Shown piece after piece: positions 1 to 7,940 of a DNA stretch of 8,522 nucleotides. The notes below the pieces were generated by a model that did not search any database, was not told where the DNA came from, and worked only from the letters and a program-made list of their open reading frames with translations. Numbering within the stretch: the stretch's first letter is position 1; the number at the start of each line of letters is the position of its first letter. Location: positions 1 to 8,522 of the forward strand of contig CALEGL010000032.1 in NCBI GenBank assembly GCA_937876495.1. Direction: 5' to 3'. This DNA comes from an uncultured Bifidobacterium sp. (GTDB lineage: Bacteria > Actinomycetota > Actinomycetes > Actinomycetales > Bifidobacteriaceae). The position numbers and the translations under genes were made by a program.

Positions 1-771
1 CTGGGGGGGAGGGAGACGGGGCGGGAGGTCGAGGGCATCTGGGGGATGCAGGAGGTCATCGGCAGGGTCAACGAGGCCAAGGAAGTCCAGCCCGACCGGT
101 ATCTGCGGTCCGGTCAGGTCTCCGAGTTCCAGTACGCCTATCGTCTCAAGAGGCTGTTCGACGACTCGCTTATGGGCGGCACCCTGACGCTTGACGAGAT
201 CTCGAAGTCCCTCACGGCTAGCTCGAAGGCGGCCGTGTTCGTCACCAACTGGGACACCGAACGCAACGGCTCCACGCTGACGTACAAGGACGGCAGCAGA
301 TATCTGCTCGCCAACGCCTTCATGCTCGCCTATCCGTACAGCGAGCCGAACGTCTTCTCCGGATACGAGTTCAGCACCACGGATTCGGGGGCGCCGGGGG
401 CGACGGCGAGCTCCGTGCCCGACACCGCCTGCTCGGCGAACTCAGGCTGGACGTGCACCCAGAGGCTCACCCCGATTCGTGGCATGATCGGATGGCATAA
501 CGTCGCGGGGAAGGCGAAGCTCACCGACTGGCAGTCCGACGGCGACAACGTCGTGGCCTTCGGCCGGGGGGCGAAGGCGTTCCTCGTCATGAACAACGGC
601 TCCTCGGCCAGCACGGCCACCTGGCATACGAGCCTGCCGGCCGGCACCTACTGCGACGTGTACTCCTCGACGGACTGTTCGACGGCAATCCGCGTCTCCG
701 TGTCGGGGAGCATCCACGTCACCGTGCCGGCGGGTTCGGCCGTGGCCATCCATGTGGGATCGAGGGTCTGA
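1..771 (+). CDS. Alpha-amylase (GH13), C-terminal part, cut by left edge
   Basis: This is the 3' part of an endo-acting alpha-1,4-glucan hydrolase, probably secreted for starch or glycogen breakdown. The frame is open to base 1, so the start, signal peptide and catalytic nucleophile Asp lie outside the window. The QEVI motif at 49-60 carries the presumed acid/base Glu (52-54). The segment FVTNWDTERNG (about 238-270) carries the third catalytic Asp (253-255), with Trp where GH13 enzymes usually have His. FMLAYPY, near 322-342, is the following TIM-barrel strand. Animal chloride-dependent amylases have an Arg just after this strand; here my alignment gives Asn, so chloride activation seems unlikely (inference). 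The rest is a C-terminal beta domain with two Cys pairs (TACSANSGWTC and CDVYSSTDC), fitting an extracytoplasmic protein. No starch-binding module or wall anchor follows before the TGA at 769. The first ~15 codons look unreliable. The family resembles actinobacterial (Streptomyces-type) amylases. Confidence 0.9.
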   Translation: MGGRETGREVEGIWGMQEVIGRVNEAKEVQPDRYLRSGQVSEFQYAYRLKRLFDDSLMGGTLTLDEISKSLTASSKAAVFVTNWDTERNGSTLTYKDGSRYLLANAFMLAYPYSEPNVFSGYEFSTTDSGAPGATASSVPDTACSANSGWTCTQRLTPIRGMIGWHNVAGKAKLTDWQSDGDNVVAFGRGAKAFLVMNNGSSASTATWHTSLPAGTYCDVYSSTDCSTAIRVSVSGSIHVTVPAGSAVAIHVGSRV

Positions 772-806
772 GAGGCCGCGGACCACGTCGTCGAGCCGCG
801 TTTCGG

Positions 807-822
807 AGGGAGGTTCCTCCCT
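807..822 (+). terminator. Inverted repeat after the amylase gene, possible terminator
   Basis: AGGGAGG and CCTCCCT form a perfect 7-base inverted repeat around a TT centre. As RNA this would fold as a 6-bp stem with a GUUC loop. It begins 35 bases after the amylase stop and ends 57 bases before the pyrG start. No T-run follows, so intrinsic termination is uncertain; a regulator-binding palindrome for pyrG is the alternative. Confidence 0.4.
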
Positions 823-840
823 GAGGACAACGCGTGATGA

Positions 841-2550
<1,710 letters not shown>

Positions 2551-2573
2551 CGCCCCGTGCGTCCGCGTTCGAT

Positions 2574-2604
2574 GCGCCCCGTCCGGTTATCCCGGGCGGG
2601 GCGC
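2574..2604 (+). terminator. Strong GC-rich hairpin, probable pyrG terminator
   Basis: A 13-bp stem (2574-2586 with 2592-2604) closes a 5-base loop (TTATC). All pairs are Watson-Crick apart from one G-T wobble at 2582/2596. It begins 24 bases after the pyrG stop. There is no T-run downstream (CTGCGTATCC follows), as is common for actinobacterial terminators. Termination is inferred from position and stability. Confidence 0.7.
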
Positions 2605-2610
2605 CTGCGT

Positions 2611-2687
2611 ATCCGTGGGGAAGACTCGCCGGTCCTCGACGAACCGACGATTCATCGAGGGGCATCCGGTGAATCCGTGGGGAGGAC
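2611..2687 (+). repeat. Pair of 15-base direct repeats upstream of sufB
   Basis: ATCCGTGGGGAAGAC (2611-2625) recurs as ATCCGTGGGGAGGAC (2673-2687) with one mismatch and a 62-base period. The copies flank the imperfect hairpin at 2634-2660. They lie about 190-265 bases upstream of the putative sufB promoter. They could be a local duplication or paired protein-binding sites; neither is shown by the sequence. Confidence 0.6.
2634..2660 (+). other. Imperfect inverted repeat between the two direct repeats
   Basis: CCTCGACGA (2634-2642) pairs with TCATCGAGG (2652-2660) at 8 of 9 positions around a 9-base loop. It lies midway between the two copies of the 15-base direct repeat. It may be a minor RNA hairpin or part of an operator; chance is possible at this GC content. 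Confidence 0.35.
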
Positions 2688-2715
2688 GGGGAGCGCCGGA
2701 CCCTGGGGGACGTCG

Positions 2716-2734
2716 CCGCCCGCGGCAGGGGCGG
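2716..2734 (+). other. Short GC-rich hairpin in pyrG-sufB intergenic region
   Basis: CCGCCC (2716-2721) pairs with GGGCGG (2729-2734) around a 7-base loop. A 6-bp stem is easily met by chance in DNA this GC-rich, so no function is claimed. The rest of the non-coding stretch, about 2735-2870, shows no coding frame I would believe and no other clear signal; it has a CA-rich patch near 2818-2832. Confidence 0.25.
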
Positions 2735-2872
2735 TCCGTGGGTGCGACCCGGACGTGCGGACGGCCTCATCCACGTCCCACGCCCGCATGTCACCCATTC
2801 CCGCGCGTCGTCCATCTCACACATCGCACACAGCCTATTTCTGCCCGGACCCTAGTGTTTCCCGCGCCGGTC

Positions 2873-2881
2873 TGTTAGGTT
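2873..2881 (+). promoter_or_regulatory. Extended -10 element, putative suf operon promoter
   Basis: TGTTAGGTT matches TG-N-TANNNT. The hexamer 17 bases upstream (TAGTGT, 2853-2858) is a poor -35. The predicted transcription start is near 2887-2889. That gives a ~32-base leader before GTG 2920, or a near-leaderless message if translation starts at ATG 2887. No SufR-type or other known Fe-S operator was recognised. Confidence 0.4.
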
Positions 2882-2905
2882 AGCGCATGGTAACTTCCGA
2901 GGAAT

Positions 2906-2910
2906 GGAGG
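2906..2910 (+). promoter_or_regulatory. Ribosome binding site deciding the sufB start
   Basis: GGAGG lies 9 bases before the GTG at 2920. The upstream in-frame ATG at 2887 has no comparable site. This favours GTG 2920 as the main start unless the message is leaderless. Confidence 0.55.
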
Positions 2911-2919
2911 CAGCGGACG

Positions 2920-4413
2920 GTGACGAAAAAGACGTCTGAAGCCGCGCAGGACGTGGAGATGAGCCAGTATGTGGCCGACCGGTCCCGCGTCGACGAGGAG
3001 AAGATCCGGCGCGACGAGGAGATCATCAGCCAGTTCGGCGACTACGGCTATGGATGGCATGACTCCGACGCGGCGGGTCGCGCGGCGAAGAAGGGCATCG
3101 ACGAGAACGTCGTGCGTGCCATCTCCGCCGACAAGAACGAGCCGAAATGGATGCTCGACATGCGGCTCAAGGGATACCACGCCTTCGTCGAGAAGCCCAT
3201 GCCGGACTGGGGCGTCGATCTGTCGGGATTCAACGCCGACGACTTCAAGTACTACGTCAAGCCGCTCGACAGGCAGGCGAAGAACTGGGAGGATCTCCCC
3301 GAGGACATCCGCAGCACCTACGACCGGCTCGGCATCCCCGAGGCCGAGAAGAAGCGCCTGGTCTCCGGCGTCGCCGCCCAGTATGAGTCGGAGGTCATCT
3401 ACAACTCCATCCGCGACGACCTGAAGAAGCAGGGCGTCATCTTCGTCGACACGGACACAGCCGTGCGCGAGTACCCCGACCTCGTCCGCAGATACTTCGG
3501 CAAGGTCGTCCCTCCGGGAGACAACAAGTTCGCCGCGCTCAACACGGCGGCCTGGTCCGGCGGGTCCTTCGTGTACGTGCCCAAGGGCGTCCACGTGGAC
3601 ATCCCGTTGCAGGCGTACTTCCGCATCAACACCCCCAACATGGGCCAGTTCGAGCGCACGCTGATCATCGCCGACGAAGGCTCCTACGTCCACTACGTCG
3701 AGGGCTGCACCGCCCCGATCTACTCCACCGACTCACTTCACGCGGCCATCGTGGAGATCATCGTGGAGAAGCATGCCCGCGTGCGGTACACCACCGTGCA
3801 GAACTGGTCGAACAACGTCTACAACCTCGTCACCCAGCGCGCCTATGTACGCGAGGGCGGCACCATGGAGTGGGTCGACGGCAACATCGGGTCCAAGGCC
3901 ACGATGAAGTATCCGGCCTGCATCCTCGCCGAGCCCTACGCCAAGGGGTCCACGATGTCGCTGGGCTTCGCCGGCAAGGGCCAGTATCAGGACACGGGCG
4001 CCAAGATGATCCATCTGGCGCCGCATACGAGCTCGACGATCGTCGCCAAGTCCATCTCGCGCGGCGGCGGACGCTCCGCGTACCGCGGGCTGGTGCGCAT
4101 CATGAAGGGCGCCGAGGGCTCCAGCTCCTCGGTGGTCTGCGACGCCCTGCTCGTCGACGACTACTCCCGTTCGGACACGTATCCTCATGTCGACGTGCGC
4201 GAGGACGACGTGTCCATGGCCCATGAGGCCACGGTCTCCAAGGTGTCCGAGGACCAGCTGTTCTATCTCATGAGCCGTGGTCTCGAGGAGAAGGAGGCCA
4301 TGGGCATGATCGTGCGGGGCTTCGTGGAGCCGATCAGCCGCCAGCTTCCCATGGAGTACGCCCTGGAGCTCAACAGGCTGGTCGAGCTGCAGATGGAAGG
4401 GTCGGTGGGCTGA
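2920..4413 (+). CDS. sufB: Fe-S cluster assembly scaffold protein SufB
   Basis: Core scaffold of the cytoplasmic SufBC2D complex, on which new Fe-S clusters are built from SufS-derived sulfur. From GTG 2920 the protein has 497 residues, normal for SufB. Starting at ATG 2887 would add 11 residues and need a leaderless message. The N-terminal part has the family signature [11 protein letters not shown], followed by the WGVDLSGF and [17 protein letters not shown] blocks. The C-terminal beta-helix contains [20 protein letters not shown]. Cys407 here matches E. coli SufB Cys405, the sulfur-receiving residue, and Glu436 in AHEATVSK matches Glu434. [11 protein letters not shown] near the end is the conserved SufC-binding helix region. 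Unlike many mycobacterial SufB proteins, there is no intein. It is the first gene of sufBDCSU; sufD follows after 87 bases with no terminator-like hairpin. No regulator gene sits in front. Confidence 0.96.
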   Translation: MTKKTSEAAQDVEMSQYVADRSRVDEEKIRRDEEIISQFGDYGYGWHDSDAAGRAAKKGIDENVVRAISADKNEPKWMLDMRLKGYHAFVEKPMPDWGVDLSGFNADDFKYYVKPLDRQAKNWEDLPEDIRSTYDRLGIPEAEKKRLVSGVAAQYESEVIYNSIRDDLKKQGVIFVDTDTAVREYPDLVRRYFGKVVPPGDNKFAALNTAAWSGGSFVYVPKGVHVDIPLQAYFRINTPNMGQFERTLIIADEGSYVHYVEGCTAPIYSTDSLHAAIVEIIVEKHARVRYTTVQNWSNNVYNLVTQRAYVREGGTMEWVDGNIGSKATMKYPACILAEPYAKGSTMSLGFAGKGQYQDTGAKMIHLAPHTSSTIVAKSISRGGGRSAYRGLVRIMKGAEGSSSSVVCDALLVDDYSRSDTYPHVDVREDDVSMAHEATVSKVSEDQLFYLMSRGLEEKEAMGMIVRGFVEPISRQLPMEYALELNRLVELQMEGSVG

Positions 4414-4500
4414 TCCCATGGGCCGTTTCCTCGGACGAGCATACGGCACGGCCCCGGCGGGCACGGTTCCGGACGGGTCGCAGACAGGCATGAGAGGCAG

Positions 4501-5778
4501 ATGAACGATCAGATGAGCGATGAACCACACGGCGGCGTGACGGGGGCGGCGGTGGCGGAGCCGACCATTCCGCATGCGGATCCGAAGGATCCGTACGCCT
4601 TCCCGGCGGCGATGCCCTCCAGCGCGGACAGGGCGCCACGGAGCTTCGAGGTCGGGGCCTTCCCGGTCCCCACGCGCAAGCAGGACGACTGGCGCTTCAC
4701 GCCGGTGAACCGCATCCCCGAATTCCTCGACCCGTTCACGCCCTCGGGCGTGACCCGGGTGACGGTGACGTCGATGGACGGCTCGCCCCTCGATTCCGCC
4801 ACGGCGAGCGTGAGCACCGTCCCCATGGGCGACGCCCCCTCCGGCACCGTGATGAAGCCCAATGACCGGGCGTCGGCGGTGGAGTGGAACTCCGCGCGAA
4901 CGGCCACGGTCGTCGATCTGAAGGGAGAACCGGGCCAGCCCGTGCTCGTCACCGTCACGGGCGGCGGATCGGCCCCGGCCGACCTGGACGCCCTGCATCT
5001 GGTGATCCGGGCCGCGGCGCGCACCCACGGCGACGTCGTCGTCGAGCATCGCGGGCCCACGATGCTGGCCGAGGGCGTCGAGATCGTCACCGGCGAGGAT
5101 TCGCACGTGTCGACGACCTTCATCCAGGAATGGGACAAGGGGTCGAAGCACGTCGGCAACCAGCGCATCCACGTCGGCAAGGGGGCGTCGCTGCGGCATT
5201 CCGTGGTGACGCTCGGAGGCGACTTCGTCCGCATCCGCATGGATCAGGAGTTCGGCGGCGAGCAGGGGAACCTCAACATGCTCGGCATCTACTTCGTCGA
5301 CCCCGGACAGCATATCGAGCACCGGACGATGGTGGTGCACAACCATCCCGAATGCAAGTCCCGCGTCGTCTACAAGGGTGCGCTGGAGGGGCGTCACGCG
5401 CATTCCGCGTGGGTGGGCAACGCGCTCATTAAGCCGAACGCCCCCGGAACCGACTCCTACGAGCTCAACCGCAACCTCGTGCTCACGCCCGGCGCCATCG
5501 CCGACTCGGAGCCCAACCTCGAGATCGAGAACGGCGACATCATCGGTGCGGGGCATGCGAGCTCCGTGGGTCGCTTCGACGACGAGGAGCTGTTCTATCT
5601 CGAGTCGCGCGGCATCCCCGAGCAGGAGGCGCGCAAGCTCGTCGTCCAGGGCTTCTTCGGGGAGCTTGTGGAGGAGATCGGGGTGCCCGCGATCTCGGAG
5701 CATCTCATGGAGGTCATCGACCGCCGCCTGTCGCGTGGCGAGGACGCGGCCATGCAAGCCGTATTGGAGGAGAAGTAA
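4501..5778 (+). CDS. sufD: Fe-S cluster assembly protein SufD
   Basis: Partner of SufB in the SufBC2D scaffold; SufD is needed for iron delivery and cluster assembly. The protein has 425 residues. The first ~50 residues are a poorly conserved acidic/Pro-Ala-rich leader. Then comes TRKQDDWRFTPVNRI, the common SufD N-terminal motif, a right-handed beta-helix core, and the C-terminal helical domain FDDEELFYLESRGIPEQEAR that binds SufC. His352 in GAGHASSVGRFDD matches the conserved His360 of E. coli SufD. The E. coli Cys358 is not present, as I recall for actinobacterial SufD with GAGHAS. ATG 4501 is preceded by GAGAGG with a short 3-base gap; ATG 4513 is a less likely alternative. The start lies in the same frame as sufB. 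The gene ends 3 bases before sufC, so the two are surely co-transcribed. Confidence 0.95.
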   Translation: MNDQMSDEPHGGVTGAAVAEPTIPHADPKDPYAFPAAMPSSADRAPRSFEVGAFPVPTRKQDDWRFTPVNRIPEFLDPFTPSGVTRVTVTSMDGSPLDSATASVSTVPMGDAPSGTVMKPNDRASAVEWNSARTATVVDLKGEPGQPVLVTVTGGGSAPADLDALHLVIRAAARTHGDVVVEHRGPTMLAEGVEIVTGEDSHVSTTFIQEWDKGSKHVGNQRIHVGKGASLRHSVVTLGGDFVRIRMDQEFGGEQGNLNMLGIYFVDPGQHIEHRTMVVHNHPECKSRVVYKGALEGRHAHSAWVGNALIKPNAPGTDSYELNRNLVLTPGAIADSEPNLEIENGDIIGAGHASSVGRFDDEELFYLESRGIPEQEARKLVVQGFFGELVEEIGVPAISEHLMEVIDRRLSRGEDAAMQAVLEEK

Positions 5779-5781
5779 GCC

Positions 5782-6561
5782 ATGTCAACACTGCAGATCA
5801 AGGATCTCTACGCCTCGGTGGAGACGAAGGAGGGACGCAAGCAGATCCTCAAGGGCGTCGACCTCACCGTCAACTCCGGCGAGACCCACGCCATCATGGG
5901 GCCCAACGGGTCGGGCAAGTCGACTCTCGCCTACACCCTCGCGGGGCATCCGAAATACGAGGTCGACTCCGGCGAGGTGCTTCTCGACGGCGTCGACATC
6001 CTCAAGCAGACCCCCGACCTCAGGGCCAAGGAGGGGCTGTTCCTCGCCATGCAGTACCCGGTGGAGGTGCCCGGCGTGTCCATGACGAACTTCCTGCGTA
6101 CCGCGAAGACCGAGGTCGACGGCAAGGCGCCGGCCATCCGGACCTGGACGAAGGAGCTCGGAGCGGCCATGAAGCGGCTGCGCATGGATTCGAAGTTCGC
6201 CACGCGCTCCGTCAACGAAGGATTCTCCGGCGGCGAGAAGAAGCGCGCCGAGGTGCTCCAGCTCGAGCTGCTCAAGCCCAAGTTCGCCATCCTCGACGAG
6301 ACGGACTCCGGACTCGACGTCGACGCGCTGCGCATCGTCTCCGAAGGCGTCAACCGCGCCAAGGAGAACACCGGCATGGGCATCCTCATGGTCACGCACT
6401 ATACGCGGATACTGCGGTACATCAGGCCCGACATCGTCCACGTCTTCGCCGACGGCCACTTCGTTCGCACGGGCGGGCCCGAGCTGGCGGACGAGCTCGA
6501 GGAGAACGGCTACGACCAGTACCTGCCCGAGGGCGCGGCCACCGAATCGGCATTGGCATAA
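5782..6561 (+). CDS. sufC: Fe-S assembly ATPase SufC
   Basis: ABC-type cytoplasmic ATPase that binds SufB and SufD and drives the conformational change needed for Fe-S assembly; it is not a transporter subunit. The protein has 259 residues, close to the usual ~250. The motifs are complete: Walker A GPNGSGKS at 40-47 (Lys46), ABC signature FSGGEKKR at 148-155, Walker B FAILDETDSGLD with Asp172 and Glu173, and the switch His206 in VTHY. The SGGEKKR and DETDSGLD variants mark SufC rather than a generic importer ATPase. The start ATG has an excellent ribosome site, GGAGGAG at 5766-5772, nine bases upstream and inside the end of sufD. The 3-base spacing to sufD suggests translational coupling. sufS begins 10 bases after its stop. 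Confidence 0.98.
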   Translation: MSTLQIKDLYASVETKEGRKQILKGVDLTVNSGETHAIMGPNGSGKSTLAYTLAGHPKYEVDSGEVLLDGVDILKQTPDLRAKEGLFLAMQYPVEVPGVSMTNFLRTAKTEVDGKAPAIRTWTKELGAAMKRLRMDSKFATRSVNEGFSGGEKKRAEVLQLELLKPKFAILDETDSGLDVDALRIVSEGVNRAKENTGMGILMVTHYTRILRYIRPDIVHVFADGHFVRTGGPELADELEENGYDQYLPEGAATESALA

Positions 6562-6571
6562 GGACCGGCAT

Positions 6572-7855
6572 ATGACGAGCGACATCGACTTCGCATCCAT
6601 CCGGGCGCAGTTCCCCATCCTCGACCAGACGATCCACGGGCATCCGCTCGTGTACCTCGACTCCGCGGCCACGGCCCAGAAGCCGCAGACCGTCATCGAC
6701 GCGGAATCCGACTTCTACCGCACCATCAACGCTGGCGTCCACCGCGGAGCCCACGAGCTCGCCGCCCGCAGCACGCAGGCCTTCGAGGAGGCGCGCGCCA
6801 AGGTGGCCGCGCTGGTCGGAGCGGACGCCCGCGAAGGACATGAGGAGATAGTCGTCACCGCCGGTGCCACGGCAGGCCTCAACCTGCTGGCCACGGCCTT
6901 CGGCAACGCCTCGCTCGGCCGGGGCGGCGAGGCGGCGAAGCGCTTCGCCTTGAGGCCCGGCGACGAGATCGTCGTCTCCAAGGCCGAGCATCATTCGGTT
7001 CTTCTGCCCTTTCAGGAGCTTGCGGCTCGCACCGGCGCCACCCTGAAGTGGTTCGACCTGACCAAGGACGGCCGAATTCGCTCCGACACGGCCGACGAGG
7101 TCATCACCGAGCGGGCGAAGGTCGTCGCCGTGACCCATGTGGGCAACACCACCGGCGCCGTCACGGACATCGCCCCGATCGTGAGCCGCGCCCATGAAGT
7201 GGGGGCCGTCATGGTGCTCGACGCCTGCCAGTCCGTGCCGCATATGCCCATCGACTTCCACGCGCTGGACGTCGACTTCGCCGCCTGGAGCGCGCACAAG
7301 ATGTACGGCCCCACAGGAGTCGGCTTCCTCTACGGGCGCCGCGAGCTGCTCGAGGCGCTGCCGCCGGCCAGCTTCGGCGGATCGATGGTCGAGCTCGCCT
7401 GGATGGACCGCCCGGCGCAGTACATGGACCCACCGGCCAAGTTCGAGGCCGGCACGCAGCCGGTCGCCCAGGTCGTGGCAGCCGGCGTCGCCGCGGACTG
7501 GATGCGGTCCATCGGCATGGAAAACATCGCCGCGCATGAGCGCACCATCACCGACGAGCTGCTCCGGCTCGGCGACGTCGAGGGCGTGAGGGTCCTCGGC
7601 CCCGCCGAGAACAGAGACCGCATCGGCACGGTGGCCTTCGACGTGGCCGGCGTGCATCCCCATGACGTCGGGCAGTTCCTCGACTCCCTAGGGTTCGCGA
7701 TCCGCGTCGGACACCACTGCGCCCAGCCGGTGCATCGGCATTTCGGGCTGTTCGCCTCCAACCGCGCGTCCAGCGGCGTGTACAACACCCCCGAGGAGGC
7801 ACGCCAGCTGGTGGAGGCAGTGAGGAAGGTGCGGCCGTTCTTCCTCCGCGGCTGA
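6572..7855 (+). CDS. sufS: Cysteine desulfurase SufS (group II)
   Basis: PLP enzyme that converts L-cysteine to L-alanine and leaves a persulfide on its active-site Cys, the sulfur source for SufU and SufBCD. The protein has 427 residues, about 20 longer than E. coli SufS, partly through a loop near residues 108-128. Visible active-site residues are His140 in EHHS (stacks on PLP), Asp217 in VLDACQS (pairs with the PLP ring nitrogen), Lys243 in SAHKMYGP (Schiff base), and Cys383 in GHHCAQP, the catalytic Cys equivalent to E. coli Cys364 and B. subtilis Cys361. RASSGVYNTPEE closes the C-terminal domain. All are intact, so the enzyme should be active. The ribosome site AAGGA (6560-6564) overlaps the sufC stop and lies 7 bases before ATG. 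An 85-base gap separates it from sufU. Confidence 0.97.
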   Translation: MTSDIDFASIRAQFPILDQTIHGHPLVYLDSAATAQKPQTVIDAESDFYRTINAGVHRGAHELAARSTQAFEEARAKVAALVGADAREGHEEIVVTAGATAGLNLLATAFGNASLGRGGEAAKRFALRPGDEIVVSKAEHHSVLLPFQELAARTGATLKWFDLTKDGRIRSDTADEVITERAKVVAVTHVGNTTGAVTDIAPIVSRAHEVGAVMVLDACQSVPHMPIDFHALDVDFAAWSAHKMYGPTGVGFLYGRRELLEALPPASFGGSMVELAWMDRPAQYMDPPAKFEAGTQPVAQVVAAGVAADWMRSIGMENIAAHERTITDELLRLGDVEGVRVLGPAENRDRIGTVAFDVAGVHPHDVGQFLDSLGFAIRVGHHCAQPVHRHFGLFASNRASSGVYNTPEEARQLVEAVRKVRPFFLRG

Positions 7856-7870
7856 CGCGGAGGGGCCGCG
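7856..7870 (+). other. Small hairpin and G-rich spacer in sufS-sufU gap
   Basis: CGCGG (7856-7860) pairs with CCGCG (7866-7870) around an AGGGG loop, directly after the sufS stop. The rest of the gap to 7940 is G-rich with repeated GGACG/GACGG units (about 7871-7911). A weak attenuator or RNA-processing hairpin is possible; chance is equally plausible. Confidence 0.2.
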
Positions 7871-7931
7871 CGGACGACGGGACGGACGGGCACAGGCCGG
7901 AGGACGGACCAGGCCCGGAATCGGAATGAGT

Positions 7932-7936
7932 GAGGG
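7932..7936 (+). promoter_or_regulatory. Ribosome binding site deciding the sufU start
   Basis: GAGGG ends 4 bases before ATG 7941. The in-frame ATG at 7926 has only a weak GGA upstream, and ATG 7956 has no site. This supports 7941 as the sufU start. Confidence 0.5.
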
Positions 7937-7940
7937 ACGT

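Noticed and set aside
4415..4422. CCCATGGG palindrome just after sufB
   Set aside because: An 8-base palindrome is expected by chance. It is too short for a terminator or a clear operator.
4411..4503. sufB and sufD are in the same frame with no other stop between them, suggesting readthrough to a SufB-SufD fusion
   Set aside because: A 29-codon stop-free gap is likely by chance in DNA this GC-rich. sufD has its own ribosome site, and nothing around the TGA suggests recoding or selenocysteine insertion.
5536..5580. SufD lacks the Cys equivalent to E. coli Cys358
   Set aside because: That Cys is not conserved in the family, and I recall the same GAGHAS form in actinobacterial SufD. The key His352 is present.
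3733..5757. 674-codon open frame on the - strand across sufB and sufD
   Set aside because: Same shadow effect opposite two well-conserved genes. It spans the sufB-sufD gap without any domain or promoter support.
7762..7785. Apparent loss of the SufS catalytic Cys, because the residue before RASSGVYNT is Asn where E. coli SufS has Cys
   Set aside because: Counting back from the C-terminus shows the catalytic Cys of E. coli (364) and B. subtilis (361) is in GHHCA(M/Q)P, which is intact here as Cys383. B. subtilis SufS also lacks a Cys before RAS.
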